A stretch of DNA of 64,000 nt from Onthophagus taurus (Eukaryota > Arthropoda > Insecta > Coleoptera > Scarabaeidae), in contig NC_091971.1 of the NCBI RefSeq assembly GCF_036711975.1, forward strand, positions 3,231,501-3,295,500, given 5' to 3'. A model generated the notes under the pieces. That model saw only the letters and a program-made list of their open reading frames with translations, ran no database searches and was not told the origin of the DNA. The position numbers and the translations under genes are program-made. This document shows, one piece after another, positions 34,267-44,953 of the stretch; the first letter of the stretch is position 1; each line of letters begins with the position of its first letter.

Positions 34267-36025
34267 CGTTGTATCTTCTTCTTTCCATTTCTTGTCAAAG
34301 CAAATCTTAACAACACAATTTCTTCATTTTATTTTTCTTTTCTGATTATTTCGATTATAATGACACAATTTTTCTTTATATTTCTTCTCTTTTATTAATG
34401 AATTAACCATGGATTCATTATAATCTTTTGTACATAGAGTTACTCTACATTGAGATCAATTTTAGAACCTTTTTGAACAAATTTTGATATGTGGAGTTTA
34501 ATAAAACAAGTAAATACTATTCCATTTTTATGAGTTCTTCTTATTTTTAGTATTCTGTTGATTTTATAGGTCATAGTACACAATAACTCTCAAATCTTGC
34601 TGTTATATTATCTAGATTTTATTCTCTTCAGCACTAAATATAGAATTATTGTATAGATCCAATCAATCATCACCTATTATTACTTTAGGGAGATTTCAAT
34701 TTTCTAGAAAAATGCTATTAAAAATAAATCAAATGTTTGTTTGAAACCAGTTTTCTCCTAAAACCGTCTTCTTTACATTATTAGTTATAAACTGGCATGA
34801 TGTATGATCTTCAACTTCTAATTAAACAAGATATTGTGAATTAAAATCAGTTTATTTACGTATTAACACTTAAAATTAGCATCTTTATATTGCTACATCT
34901 TGGCCTATCTTATATATACTTATCTTTATGCAGCACAACTTACTTCTAACATAGTGAGATTGCAATAATTCATTGAAGAGCTAATTAATAAAGAAAATAA
35001 CCTATCATTTAACAATTCCAATAGCAATATAATGAAGATGTACTTAATGTGGCAAAAAGACGTCTAATAAAATATTTATTATTATTAAATGAATACAGAT
35101 TAATAATACAATTCTGTTCAAAGAAGTGTTGACCTTCTGGAAATTTGAAAACCAATATGTTACATCACCTTTATAAACCTGTTACTGGTTATTTGTGAAT
35201 TTTGGACTAAAAAAAAACCAACCAAAAGTATTTACAACATAAATTTTAAATCTTATTCCTTTACGATGTATTAAATTATAACCCTGAGGTAATAATACAT
35301 TTTTGAAGGTAATAACTTCGAGAATGATTCAGTATTTTCCTGGTGGTCAGTTCACGTCTATTTAATACAAATAAAAACTACGTTTCAATGACACAACTGC
35401 GTCACGGTTGGATTTACTACGTCAACTAATCGTAAAATTAAATTACACGAATTCCGAACAAAGAAGATTCGTAAAAAGCCGTCCCAAAGATGATACGGCT
35501 CCTTGACCTTTTCCTTAGATCCGCTTTTCGGAAGAGGATTTAAAAAGAAAAACAAAACTCGAAAATAGTGCAGATGTTAGATATCGTCTTTCTTTACATT
35601 TTAATCGGATAAGAAAATAAGATTCATCTCTAAATTTGGTTTATGCAATAATGGGATGTTAAATAATCGTTTGATGGAGTTCTGGGTTGTTAAAAATCGG
35701 TTATTTAAAAGATGGGACTGTGTTAATTGTGTGTTAATTAGGTAGAGCTAGATTGTTATCATCTTTTTTTTAGGTAAATAGTAAAAACGAGTTTTATGTA
35801 TAATTGTGATAATTAATAAAACAGTTTTGGCGATTAAGATTTTTAGAAATGTCAAGTACATTTTTAAGTTACGTTTTATCATTTATATGATTTTCAAGGA
35901 ACATTGCACAGTATTAAATGGTTTGAACTTGAAATGAAACGAGAAAAAAAGTATTTTATTGAAAATATTTTATGATATTTATGTTGACAAGAATGGGAAT
36001 TGCAAGAAACTTATGGAAATACAAC
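34267..36025. other. AT-rich non-coding stretch
   Basis: No gene, RNA or repeat array recognised. Stop-rich in all frames. Confidence 0.45.
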
Positions 36026-36027
36026 TA

Positions 36028-37420
36028 CAGTAAAATCTCAAAATAACAGATCTTGTTAGAAACCACTTCGGATATAACGGACCAAATATTTATAAGTCAT
36101 ACTGTTAATATTATCTCCTCAATTTGCTCTATTCCATGTTCATAGATAAACTCGGAGTTTTCCCAGAGTTGTCTATATGATGTATAAATCACGGACGGTA
36201 GTTCTAGTTTTAATTATTATTCAGCGCAAGATTGTAGCATATTTTTGTTGAACTAAAACTAGAACTAACACTAGAACTAGAACTAGAATCATTTAGGTTT
36301 AACCGCACGTCTTTCAAAACGGCTAAACCCGTATGATTCTAGTTCTAGGTATAGTGTTAGGTCTAGTTCAACAAAAATATGCTGCAATCTAGCGCTGAAT
36401 AGTAATTAAAACTAGAACAGAATTCTAAACAGAGTTCTAGTGACAGTGCTAGTGTAAAACTAGAGCTAACACTAGACCTAAAATTAGAATCATTCGGGTT
36501 TAGCCGCACGTCTCTCAAGACGGCTAAACCTGAATGATTCTAGTTCTAGGTCTAGTGTTAGTTCTTGTGACAGTGTTAGTATTAAACTAGAACTAACACT
36601 AGACCTGGAAATAGAATCATTCGGGTTTAGCCGCACGTCTCTCAAGACGGCTAAATCCGAATGATTCTAGTTATAGGTATAGTGTTAGTTATAGTTTTAC
36701 ACTAGCACTGTTCCTAGAGCAAACACTAGACCTAGAACTAGAATCATTCGGGTTTAGCCGCACGTCTCTCAAGACGGCTAAACCTGAATGATTCTAGTTC
36801 TAGGTCTAGTGTTTGCTCTAGGAACAGTGCTAGTGTAAAACTATAACTAACACTATACCTATAACTAGAATCATTCGGATTTAGGTCTAGTGTTAGCTCT
36901 AATTTTACACTAGCACTGTCACTAGAACTCTGTTCAGAATTCTGTTCTAGTTTTAATTACTATTCAGCGCTAGATTGCAGCATATTTTTGTTGAACTAGA
37001 CCTAACACTATACCTAGAACTAGAATCATACGGGTTTAGCCGCACGTCTCTCAAGACGGCTAAACCTGAATGATTCTAGTTCTAGGTCTAGTGTTTGCTC
37101 TAGGAACAGTGCTAGTGTAAAACTATAACTAACACTATACCCATAACTAGAATCATTCGGATTTAGCCGTCTTGAGAGACGTGCGGCTAAACCCGAATGA
37201 TTCTATTTCCAGGTCTAGTGTTAGTTCTAGTTTAATACTAACACTGTCATAAGAACTAACACTAGACCTAGAACTAGAATCATTCTGGTTTAGCCGTCTT
37301 GAAAGACATGTGGCTAAACCCGAATGATTCTAGTTCTAAGTCTAGTGTTAATTCAAGTTTTAATTGTTATTTAGCGCTAAATTGCTGGAAATTGTTACAG
37401 AAGATAAAATTTGAAAGATT
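36028..37420. mobile_element. Foldback element built of TTTAGCCG hairpins, left TIR of pogo/Tigger style
   Basis: CAGTAAAATCTCAAAATAAC after TA at 36026 resembles the TIR of the element at 46576; no matching right end was found, so the right border is approximate. The body (36190-37370) alternates the hairpin GGTTTAGCCG-14 nt-CGGCTAAACC with flanking TCTAGTTCTAGGTCTAGTGT runs in both orientations. A block with TTCAGCGC and CATATTTTTGTTGAAC appears forward near 36220 and 36965 and inverted near 36370. Eight or so hairpins are present. No coding capacity. Confidence 0.7.
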
Positions 37421-38848
37421 ACCGGTTTATTAAAATAATCTTTTGCCATGTTGTTAAAAATAAGAACAGATATTTTTAGACTACAAAAGAATAAATCAAC
37501 AAATATTTTTGCCAAAAGCCCTACACAACAAAAAAACAGTTTCAAAAATAAAATACAAACCGATTTCTTCTTGTAGACTTATAGTCGTGTAGGACATCTT
37601 AGTAAAAAAGACAAGCAAACAACTAAGATTTATCTGATTGGTGACATCATCTTCCAAGAACCAGTTTCCCAAAGACGTAACGTACAAAAATTTCTCACCA
37701 ACCCCAACGTTTGGTCACTTTGCAACGGCTCGCTGAACGCAATTACAAATGTTTAATGGTGCGACAACTAAACTTGAATGGAAAACGCGATTGGGTGTCG
37801 TCCGGAAAGTGATCTTACCTCAGAGTCACCTTCGAAGAAAAAACTTAAATGAGGGAATAAATTAACGAAAAATTCAATTAAATTTAACACAACCGTCATA
37901 ATTAGTAGGGATAACATAGCATTTAAATTGGCGAACTAAAATCATTATCTTTTTTTTAAATGAGTTTGAAAGGATCATTTATCAAGGTCAATAAAATTAC
38001 TAATTGGTAAAAATATAAACCAATATAATTAAATTTCATTTTGCCATGCGACCAATTAAAAATGAAATTTAAATTCTGCAAATGCAATCCTTGATACTTT
38101 TTAATTCTTTTTTTCATAAGTTGTAATGAGTCTTCACTTTTAGGTTTTCCCCCCTGTTGCGTTCTTAAACAGCCACAACTTAGCACATCTAAGGTATCAT
38201 AAAATAATTTTTTTTTGAATCTTATTTCGTTTAACACGTGGCGTTGTTAATTTCAAATTTTTATTTTTTGTTGTTGTATCTCCCGTCGGTTAATGGACCT
38301 TTAGTGTACACAGTTTATTATCGTAATCTTCTTAGCGCAGTGGGTCGCTATATTTTAGGCTTTGTTGGGATTCAGCTTGGCCAAAATCTGCAAAGGCATC
38401 TCAAAATGTTATTTTTTTTAATCAATTTCAATCAAACTTGTGCAAATAAAGTTTAATTTGTGTGTGGTTTAGCAAATTATTTGCTTCTCTCAACAAGAAA
38501 ATGCGATTGCGGTTGCTAGTAATTTGCAAGTTGGTAAGCGTTTGCGCTGATTACAATTTCAAATTTGGCGACGTACGGAGAGAACCCTTAAATAATTGCA
38601 TAAATTAGTCGCAGACCCAGTTTGATGTATGTAAATTAAGATTATCTTGGATGTATTGAATGATATGATTCAATCAATGTAACTAATATATCATTAAATA
38701 GATCGATTTTTATTTTATTAACAAAATTGAGGACTCTAAGTAATAATAATTTCTTGGAAAACTGTTTGATTACCACTGTTTGGAACAGAACAGGTATCAT
38801 CCTCAAGAGTTGTCAAAGCGAGACGATTCAGGTGGGAGATCCTCCTCT
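37421..38848. other. Non-coding stretch upstream of the cuticular gene
   Basis: The segment 37468-37610 repeats that at 26812-26950 (shared AAATACAAACCGATTTCTTC). No gene supported. The last few hundred bases are the probable promoter region of the cuticular-protein gene. Confidence 0.45.
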
Positions 38849-38858
38849 TATATAAATA
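38849..38858 (+). promoter_or_regulatory. TATA box of the cuticular-protein gene
   Basis: TATATAAATA lies 83 bp before the ATG. With a start site about 30 bp downstream, the leader would be about 55-60 nt, typical for insect cuticle genes. Confidence 0.6.
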
Positions 38859-38940
38859 CGAGAGGATTGCATAAGGATGAGATCGAAGGTGAATCTTGAC
38901 GAGTTAACCCGTTAAAAAGTGATAAGAAACGGTGTAAAAA

Positions 38941-40148
38941 ATGAAAGTGAAAATTTTATTGGTGGTAAGTAAAATAAAATAATAAAAATTCGCGCTCTAT
39001 TAATATTGTAATATTTTTGACGCGGTTCGTTGAATCCGATGATTATATCTCATTGTTTATCCTTGTAGTTGTTATTAATGTTAGTTATCAACTTTGATTT
39101 AAATTAATTTTAAATTAAAAAAAAAAAAAAATACTCCCAGTCGGGGAATCGAACCCCGGTCTCCCGCGTGACAGGCGGGGATACTGACCACTATACTAAC
39201 TGGGATTATACTTATATTTCTAAAATTGAAAGCTAAAAATCCATAACAAAATTAACACTCCATTTTGATTTAAAATCACCGGTTTCGATTTTAATTCATC
39301 AACTTCAGAGGCATTTAATAGTAATCCAATTAATACTTAAATAAATTAATTTATACAGTTTACAATCGGTATTGTATCATCACAAGCAGCCGATTTAAAA
39401 CTACTAGATATAGCACCAGAAGAAGCTGACCAATACATAAACCAACAAGATCAATCACTCCGTTACGCCCCACAAATTGAAACGAGAGTACCATCAGTGC
39501 GATACATAGGAAACCAACCACACCAAGTTATTGAAGACATCTACTTAGCAAATCAATATCATGGTCAAAATGGACTTGGTGATTACGTCTACGGTTACGC
39601 CGTTCCAGACATCGCCAAATCAGAACAAAAAAAAGCCAACCAAATAACCGGATCTTATCAGTACATAAACGGAGGTGGACAAGAAATTAAAGTGAAATAT
39701 TGGGATAATGGAAACGGTTTTCACCAAGAAGATAATATCCCTCAAATTTTACCCAGACAAGTTGAAGATTCACCCGAAGTTAAAGCTGCTAAAGAAGAAC
39801 ATTTGAGGAGATGGCAAGAAGAAGCTGAAAGAAATTCAAAACCACCAGCGTAAGTTATTTAAACTTTTTTTTACATCGTTATCTTAAAATTTTTTTAATT
39901 AATTTAGTTACCCATATTCACAACAACCTCAAGATTCTCAATCCAATTACAATAATTACAACAACGTTGATTATAGTGGACAATACTCTGAAAATCAACA
40001 AAATTATGCCCAAACCACTGAAGCTCCAAGCAAATGGGAATACAAACCGAGCGAAGAAGAGAAAGGACCACCAAGAGGATTTTTCTACAAATTTGATTAT
40101 CCCGTTGGAGTTATTGTTAGCCAAGGCGGGTATGAGAAGAAAAATTAA
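38941..40148 (+). CDS. Secreted cuticular protein, Rebers-Riddiford-like (three exons, 251 aa)
   Basis: Exons are 38941-38964, 39359-39849 and 39908-40148, with GTAAGT donors and TACAG/TTTAG acceptors; the joined frame is open to TAA. Residues 1-18 (MKVKILLVFTIGIVSSQA) are a signal peptide split by intron 1, a layout very common in insect cuticle genes. The central region (about 84-130) has YVYGYAVPD, a Lys-rich stretch, GSYQY and VKYWDNGNGF, matching the spacing of the chitin-binding Rebers-Riddiford consensus but with Trp-Asp-Asn where Ala-Asp/Glu is usual. A Gln/Asn/Tyr-rich linker follows, then a C-terminal block GFFYKFDYPVGVIV (from residue 229). It probably binds chitin in extracellular cuticle. 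Cuticular identity is likely; the subgroup is uncertain. Confidence 0.8.
39134..39205 (-). tRNA. tRNA-Asp (anticodon GTC)
   Basis: The minus strand folds as a standard cloverleaf: acceptor stem TCCCAGT/ACTGGGA, D-arm with TAGTATAGTGG, anticodon loop CTGTCAC, and T-arm GGGGTTCGATTCCCC, 72 nt with no intron. It lies antisense within intron 1 of the cuticular gene, followed by a T-run on its own strand that can serve as the polymerase III terminator. Confidence 0.95.
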
Positions 40149-40259
40149 ACATAAAATGAAGAATTTAAAGCTTAATTAATAATACATTTTTAATTTGCTA
40201 ATAATAAGTTTAATTTAAGCTTATTTTAGTCTTTACCGAAAGATAATTGTACGATTAAT

Positions 40260-40265
40260 AATAAA
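40260..40265 (+). terminator. Polyadenylation signal AATAAA of the cuticular gene
   Basis: AATAAA 112 bp after the stop codon of the cuticular-protein gene. Confidence 0.45.
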
Positions 40266-40375
40266 AATGAAGCAATTTGCTTTTGGTAGAAACATTTAAA
40301 ATTAAGAGCTTGTATTTATTGTAGAGTAGATTGTAATAAAAATTTCCACAAAAAATAATTAAAATGTCATTTGGA

Positions 40376-40720
40376 TTGCCTAACCATTAGGTATTAAAAT
40401 TTATTTAACATTTTGAAGGAAAGAAAAGTCAACTTGGGTTTTTACTGTTCATTTTATTTTAAAATAGATGGTGCTTGATGATCAAAAACATTATTCACCA
40501 ATAAAAAATATTTAAAATGTTATTTCGATTATTGGGAGTAATTTGGGTTGCCTAATTATTAGGAGTTAAAATTTATTTAATATTTTGAGGGAAAAAGAAA
40601 TCATCTTGGCTTTTATGCTAGGTTTCATCTATCTTAATATAGATGGTTCTTGGTAATCGAAAATATAATTCATCAATAAATATTTCAAATAGTTTTTCAA
40701 TAGTCAATAATTTTTATTTT
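40376..40720. repeat. 171-bp direct repeat, two copies
   Basis: TTGCCTAACCATTAGG (40378) and TTGCCTAATTATTAGG (40549) start two diverged tandem copies that also share AAAATTTATTTAA and the ATAGATGG block. Confidence 0.6.
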
Positions 40721-42465
40721 GTACCAAAATTTAATTTAACCGTTTTGGTAATATTTTTATTGAGAAGAAAACAAAATCAGATAAAACTTGGATTTGGGTC
40801 GGCAAACATTCCTAAAAAGCTTCCTTTTCGCAGGTATTTAATTTATTAACAGTAAAGAAGTGACACAAGGGTACAATCAGGCCGAAACCACCACCATCGA
40901 TAAATCATTTGTCGGGGAAACGTCAATTAGGTATCCAAGACGAAGAGATTCTTGGCGCCTTGCTGGTGCCAAGAGCAGTCGCCTTTGAACAAAAAATATC
41001 ACAAGTCACCAGCGAATCGTTTCGTGTCTCCAAAACGTTAAAGAGATAAATGATACCTAAACAAAATTCCCTTTTTTAGAACTCGTTTCTTTTCAAAATA
41101 TTTTCTTTTAATTTACACTTTCTTTTAGCTTTCATAAAACCACTACATCCTTATAAAACTGTTAAAAAATAAAAGCTTCTTTGTTACTCGAACCTCTTAA
41201 AACCGTAATATTTGTTTATCTAAATCGGTTTCGAAAGGAATTTATGAACCCAGACTCCACATATTCATAATTCTTTTTAATAATTCATCAATTTATTTTG
41301 AGTGTGGCATTTAAATCAGATAAACCAAACGAAACGTTTATAACTGGTAGCCATAAAACCCTCCGCGGGGTAAAACTTTTATGGATACCAAAGAGAACGT
41401 TACAGTTGGGATATCTTTATTTGCCGAGACTGCACTGATTTAACTCTCTGACCGACTGACTCTACCAGTTATAAAAGTCACTTGAAAGGGCCGATATTTA
41501 CAGCTTGTTTGTTGATCGGCTCGAGCAAATAAATGGGACGTGTGTTGTAACTTTTATTGTTCGCTCAAAACTTACATTTTCACCACAGTCTTTTCAAACA
41601 GGTGTGCACTTTAATTTCATTCTTTTATTTTATAATAATTCGATATTCTTATATAAGTTTGTCCTTGTGTTATTGATAATTCTGTCTGATAGATTATGTT
41701 ACCATAAATAAATAAATATTTGTCTCTTTCATTATCTCGTGTAGAATCAATACTCATTTTCATCTTTAATTTTATCTCGTTCAAATCCAGATACGATAGA
41801 CGTTAATAAAATATCAAGTTGAAAACTTAATGTTTTTATTTTAAATTACAACTCAAAGTAAATACTTTAAAATATTAAGAACTTTTTAAATAAACAAATT
41901 AATTTGGACAACTGATTTTGTCTGCAATCATGAAAATATAAGCAACAACTGTTTATACACAATCTGTCAGTGTGGTCTTCTTCTTGGATTAGTCGGTGGG
42001 GTGCATCTAGATTCGGGTCCATGCTTCCTAATCCAGTATCTTGGGTTGTTTGTTAGTCACCATGTGAGACCTTTTCTTACATCGAGGCCTAAAAGAGGCT
42101 ACACTAACGTAGACTTCCACCATCACTGGCATAACGGTGGCTGAAGTGGAACCCATTTATATGAATTCTAAACTTTTTGGTGTCCCTTCTTGATCTCTAT
42201 TTTGGGGAAAGCGTTCTGTATGGTTCAAAAACTTAATAGTATTTCAAGAAGATGTGGACTAGATGTGTTATGGTTTCTGCCTTTAAGCTGCGTCTTTTTC
42301 ACTCCAATTTTTTGACAATTATCATCCCAGCAGGATGATTAAATTGCTGTTGTCTATTGACTGCTATATTCATTAAGAGATCATGGTTTCGTGGTCTAAA
42401 GCAGAGCATTTTCTTGCAAGAATCTTACTTATGCAATTAAAACCAAAAATTAACACTCAACTTTT
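40721..42465. other. Non-coding stretch
   Basis: No supported gene. The part at 41980-42180 is GC-richer and looks like a transposon fragment, but I could not place it in a family. Confidence 0.4.
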
Positions 42466-42500
42466 GGTTAGGTTGGGTTGAGTTGGGTTGGGTTGGATTG
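42466..42500 (+). repeat. (TTGGG)n tract 1
   Basis: Seven pentamers of TTGGG, TTGAG and TTGGA type. Retrotransposon-like 3'-end sequence starts directly after it. Confidence 0.8.
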
Positions 42501-43260
42501 CCCAGGATCACACCGTGGGTAACAAGAGACTGGGACGAAGTAAATGACCACCTGAGTAAGTTTATAACCGGACAAAACGTATATTAACACCAGAAATATC
42601 ATCGACACAATGTTGGAAAGCAAAGAAAACTGGAGTACGGTAGAAAAGTTTGTTAGAGAGCTGATAGATGTGAAGGAAGAAGAAGAAAAACGATCGTAAA
42701 TAAGCGATGCACGTAACAGAAGGATGAACAAACAAGAAGAACAAGGGAAAGGGAAGAGGAGAGGGAAATAATTTCTGTCTTTTCTTGTGACATTCGTACC
42801 TTGGGTTCGAGGAAAGAGGGCGTAAATGAAGAAGAAGGCAACGACACGGTAGACGAGACAGCAGTGGTAGAAGTAAGAAGAGCAAAAAGGGGGCACTGGG
42901 CACAAGCTTCCCTCCCCGCTCAGGTACGTCATAGGTAAATAGTTAATACAAAATTAATAAATTTATGATTCCATCACATGCAATGGAGAGGAAGCAGACC
43001 AGTGAGGAAACGAAGAGAAATGGAAAGACAATTTGGAGCAGAAGAGGAAGAGCATAGGATGAAAAGGAGAGGAAGAAGAGAAGAACGAAGAGAGGAAGAA
43101 AAGACCGCGAAGAAGAGGTGAAGAAGAAGAGAAGAAGATCGAAGACACTCCGAAGCAACGCCACTGGCGGATTCCGGAGAAGACGAGGAAAGGGGTTTTT
43201 TAGTGGGTCGGGTTACAGACTCCAACCCCACACTATCTAGCCGCCCATCATCACAGGCCA
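42501..43260 (+). mobile_element. Non-LTR retrotransposon 3' ends (types A and B), truncated
   Basis: Type A: 42600-42700 encodes MLESKENWSTVEKFVREL, aligning with the end of the reverse-transcriptase tail at 43325-43618. Type B: from about 42965 a Glu/Arg-rich reading frame runs to TTCCGGAGAAGACGAGG (43167), then a tail ending CTATCTAGCCGCCCATCATC (about 43235-43255). The same type B end recurs at 44780-44875. Both pieces are 5'-truncated, as non-LTR elements usually are. Confidence 0.55.
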
Positions 43261-43303
43261 TATGTCTGCAAGCAGATTTTTACACAACCTCGTAAAAAAG
43301 AGG

Positions 43304-43334
43304 GTTGGGTTGGATTGAGTTGGGTTGGGTTGGG
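43304..43334 (+). repeat. (TTGGG)n tract 2
   Basis: Six TTGGG-type pentamers between a type B retrotransposon end and the next truncated reverse-transcriptase piece. Confidence 0.85.
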
Positions 43335-43618
43335 AATTTCTGACCAGTCTCGGCGTTTTCGGCACATACTTGCTCAGAATAAAGAAGGCAGAGACATACG
43401 CTTGCTGGTACTGTGGGCAAAAGGACGATCCCTACCATACGTTCTTCGGGTGTGAAGAATTCAAAACACAGAGAACAACATGTGAAAAAGAATGTGGGAC
43501 AAAGCTTGACAAGGAGAAAGTGGTACGTGTTATGTTACAAAGTGAAAACAATTGGAACTATAACATTAAGATGGTTGCGAATGTTTTGAAAACAAAAGAG
43601 AAATACGAAAGAGAATGA
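43325..43618 (+). pseudogene. Non-LTR retrotransposon reverse transcriptase, C-terminal tail
   Basis: About 95 codons remain. FLTSLGVFGTYLLRIKKAE followed by CWYCGQKDDPYHTFFGC (a C-x2-C-x7-H-x4-C zinc knuckle), then a Lys/Glu-rich helix and NNWNYNIKMVANVLKTKE, is the typical end of ORF2 in R1/Jockey-group elements. The palm and endonuclease domains are absent: the frame begins inside the preceding TTGGG tract. Clear family, uncertain clade; inactive. Confidence 0.75.
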
Positions 43619-43980
43619 TGCAAGACCATGAGGAGGAATACGAAAAGGGGATAGTAGCCCACATTCAGACGCTCTATGGTCCATCGGGAGCAGAAGGAAG
43701 GAGAGGGATGTAAGAAGAGGAGACGAGGTGGGAATCACCCACCTCGTTCCCGGTATGAGGTAAGGTGATAAATCAGACTAAAAGTAACGGAAAGGTTTGG
43801 TTTTGGTTTCCCATGATGAGCAAGAGTGTCCAAGTCGTCTTACCACCCTTCAAGCATGGGAGAAAGAGAAAAGAGCAAATCCCGTCCCAACCAGAAAGGG
43901 AAGAAGAGGAGATGAGGTGGGATCCACCCATCTCGATCCCGGTACGACGTAAGCAAATAATTTATACAAAAAGTAATAGA
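43619..43980 (+). mobile_element. Two successive type A 3' untranslated ends with a hairpin
   Basis: Two related 3' ends follow each other. The first has hairpin CGAGGTGGG/CCCACCTCG (43724-43746, 5-nt loop); the second has a related hairpin at 43909-43934. Each is followed by CCCGGTA, an AGGTAAG/CGTAAG block and an AT-rich tail. A structured 3' end is what non-LTR reverse transcriptases use to recognise their RNA. Confidence 0.55.
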
Positions 43981-43982
43981 AT

Positions 43983-44819
43983 GTGTGCTGTTTCATGCCG
44001 AAAAAAGGTGCAAAAGGTGTAGGATCATTTATTTCTAATTTGGGTAGCAAAATTTTGGGGTCAGAAAAAACTAAAGGAAGTGAAATCAGCTATAAACATA
44101 CAGAAAAATCAACAACTACAGTTGACGCAAGCCCACCTATTCAAACATCAACAGCGGAAGAAATATTAAAAGATAATATCAAATCAAAAACTTTCGAACT
44201 TTCATCAGCTATGGATGAAAGTATATTATCTGCTGAAGTATTAAAAGATAAAACATCTAGTCAAGTTTCTAAAACTGTTGATACTATTGATAAAGCAACA
44301 GAATCAATATCCAAAGAAACAAAAGAAACAAAGCAAACACTAGAAGGTAAAATATCCTAATTAAGAGGAGGTGCAGAAGAGAAAACTCAAGAGGCAATTG
44401 AAAAACTAGGAGATACGATCGATATAGCCCACGACGAAATGCTAGAGGCTAAAGAAAGTGCTGGCGCATTTGTATCAACTTTTGGTAAAAAAATATTTGG
44501 AAAATCTGATAAAGATGTTACGAAAACAGCAAGTGCATCTTTTATTGAAACCGAACAGATTGCATCAGAAGCTGATGGAAGAAAGTCTTTAGATGAAGTT
44601 TCTAAGCAAATGGAGGAATTAAGAAAATCGATTGGTGATGCAAAATCAAAAGGTGAAAAATCTGGCGGTTTCTTGTCAGTCCTACGATCCATTTCTGAAG
44701 ACAGCACGCAAAGGGAAATAAATTCCAAAATGAAACTGGAGAAAACGGAAGGATGTTGCCAACTCCGAAGAAATGCCTTTCTGGCGGTTCCGGAGAGAAG
44801 ACGAGGAAGGGGTTTTTAG
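43983..44819 (+). pseudogene. Unrecognised Ser/Lys/Glu-rich ORF with one in-frame stop, embedded in the retrotransposon chain
   Basis: One frame of 279 codons interrupted only by TAA at 44358-44360. The likeliest start is ATG at 43995 (MPKKGAKGVGSFISNLGSKI). The protein looks soluble and helix-prone, rich in Ser, Lys, Glu and Thr, with an internal repeat: FISNLGSKILGSEK near the start and FVSTFGKKIFGKSDK about 150 residues later. The last about 25 codons run into the type B retrotransposon 3' end (TTCCGGAGAGAAGACGAGG), so the junction of unrelated sequence and retrotransposon is near 44735. It begins directly after a type A 3' tail. I do not recognise the protein. It may be a transduced host sequence or an element-specific ORF. 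Confidence 0.5.
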
Positions 44820-44880
44820 TGAGTGGGGGTCATTGGCCCCAACCCCACACTATCTAGCCGCCCATCATCTCAGGGCCAAA
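44735..44880 (+). mobile_element. Non-LTR retrotransposon 3' end (type B)
   Basis: Matches 43145-43260 over GAAGACGAGG, CCAACCCCACACTATC and TAGCCGCCCATCATC. It is followed within a few bases by TTGGG tract 3, so the pentamer probably forms its 3' tail. Confidence 0.65.
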
Positions 44881-44883
44881 GGG

Positions 44884-44953
44884 TTGGGTTGGGTTGGGTT
44901 TGGTTGGGTTGGCTTGGGTTGAGCTGGATTGAGTTGAGTTGAGTTGGGATGGG
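44884..44953 (+). repeat. (TTGGG)n tract 3
   Basis: About 14 pentamers, mostly TTGGG with TTGAG, TTGGA, CTGGA and ATGGG variants that accumulate toward the right, directly abutting a type B retrotransposon 3' end. Confidence 0.9.

Noticed and set aside
39497-39853. Cuticular open frame taken as a single-exon gene
   Set aside because: It is only part of exon 2; the true start is at 38941 and the frame continues in exon 3 to 40148.
42468-43261. Several minus-strand frames rich in Ser, Leu and Phe
   Set aside because: They are the antisense of a Lys/Glu/Arg-rich plus-strand retrotransposon frame; shadows only.
42466-44953. TTGGG tracts considered as an actual chromosome end
   Set aside because: They are short, degenerate and followed by ordinary single-copy sequence with genes on both sides; at most an interstitial tract.
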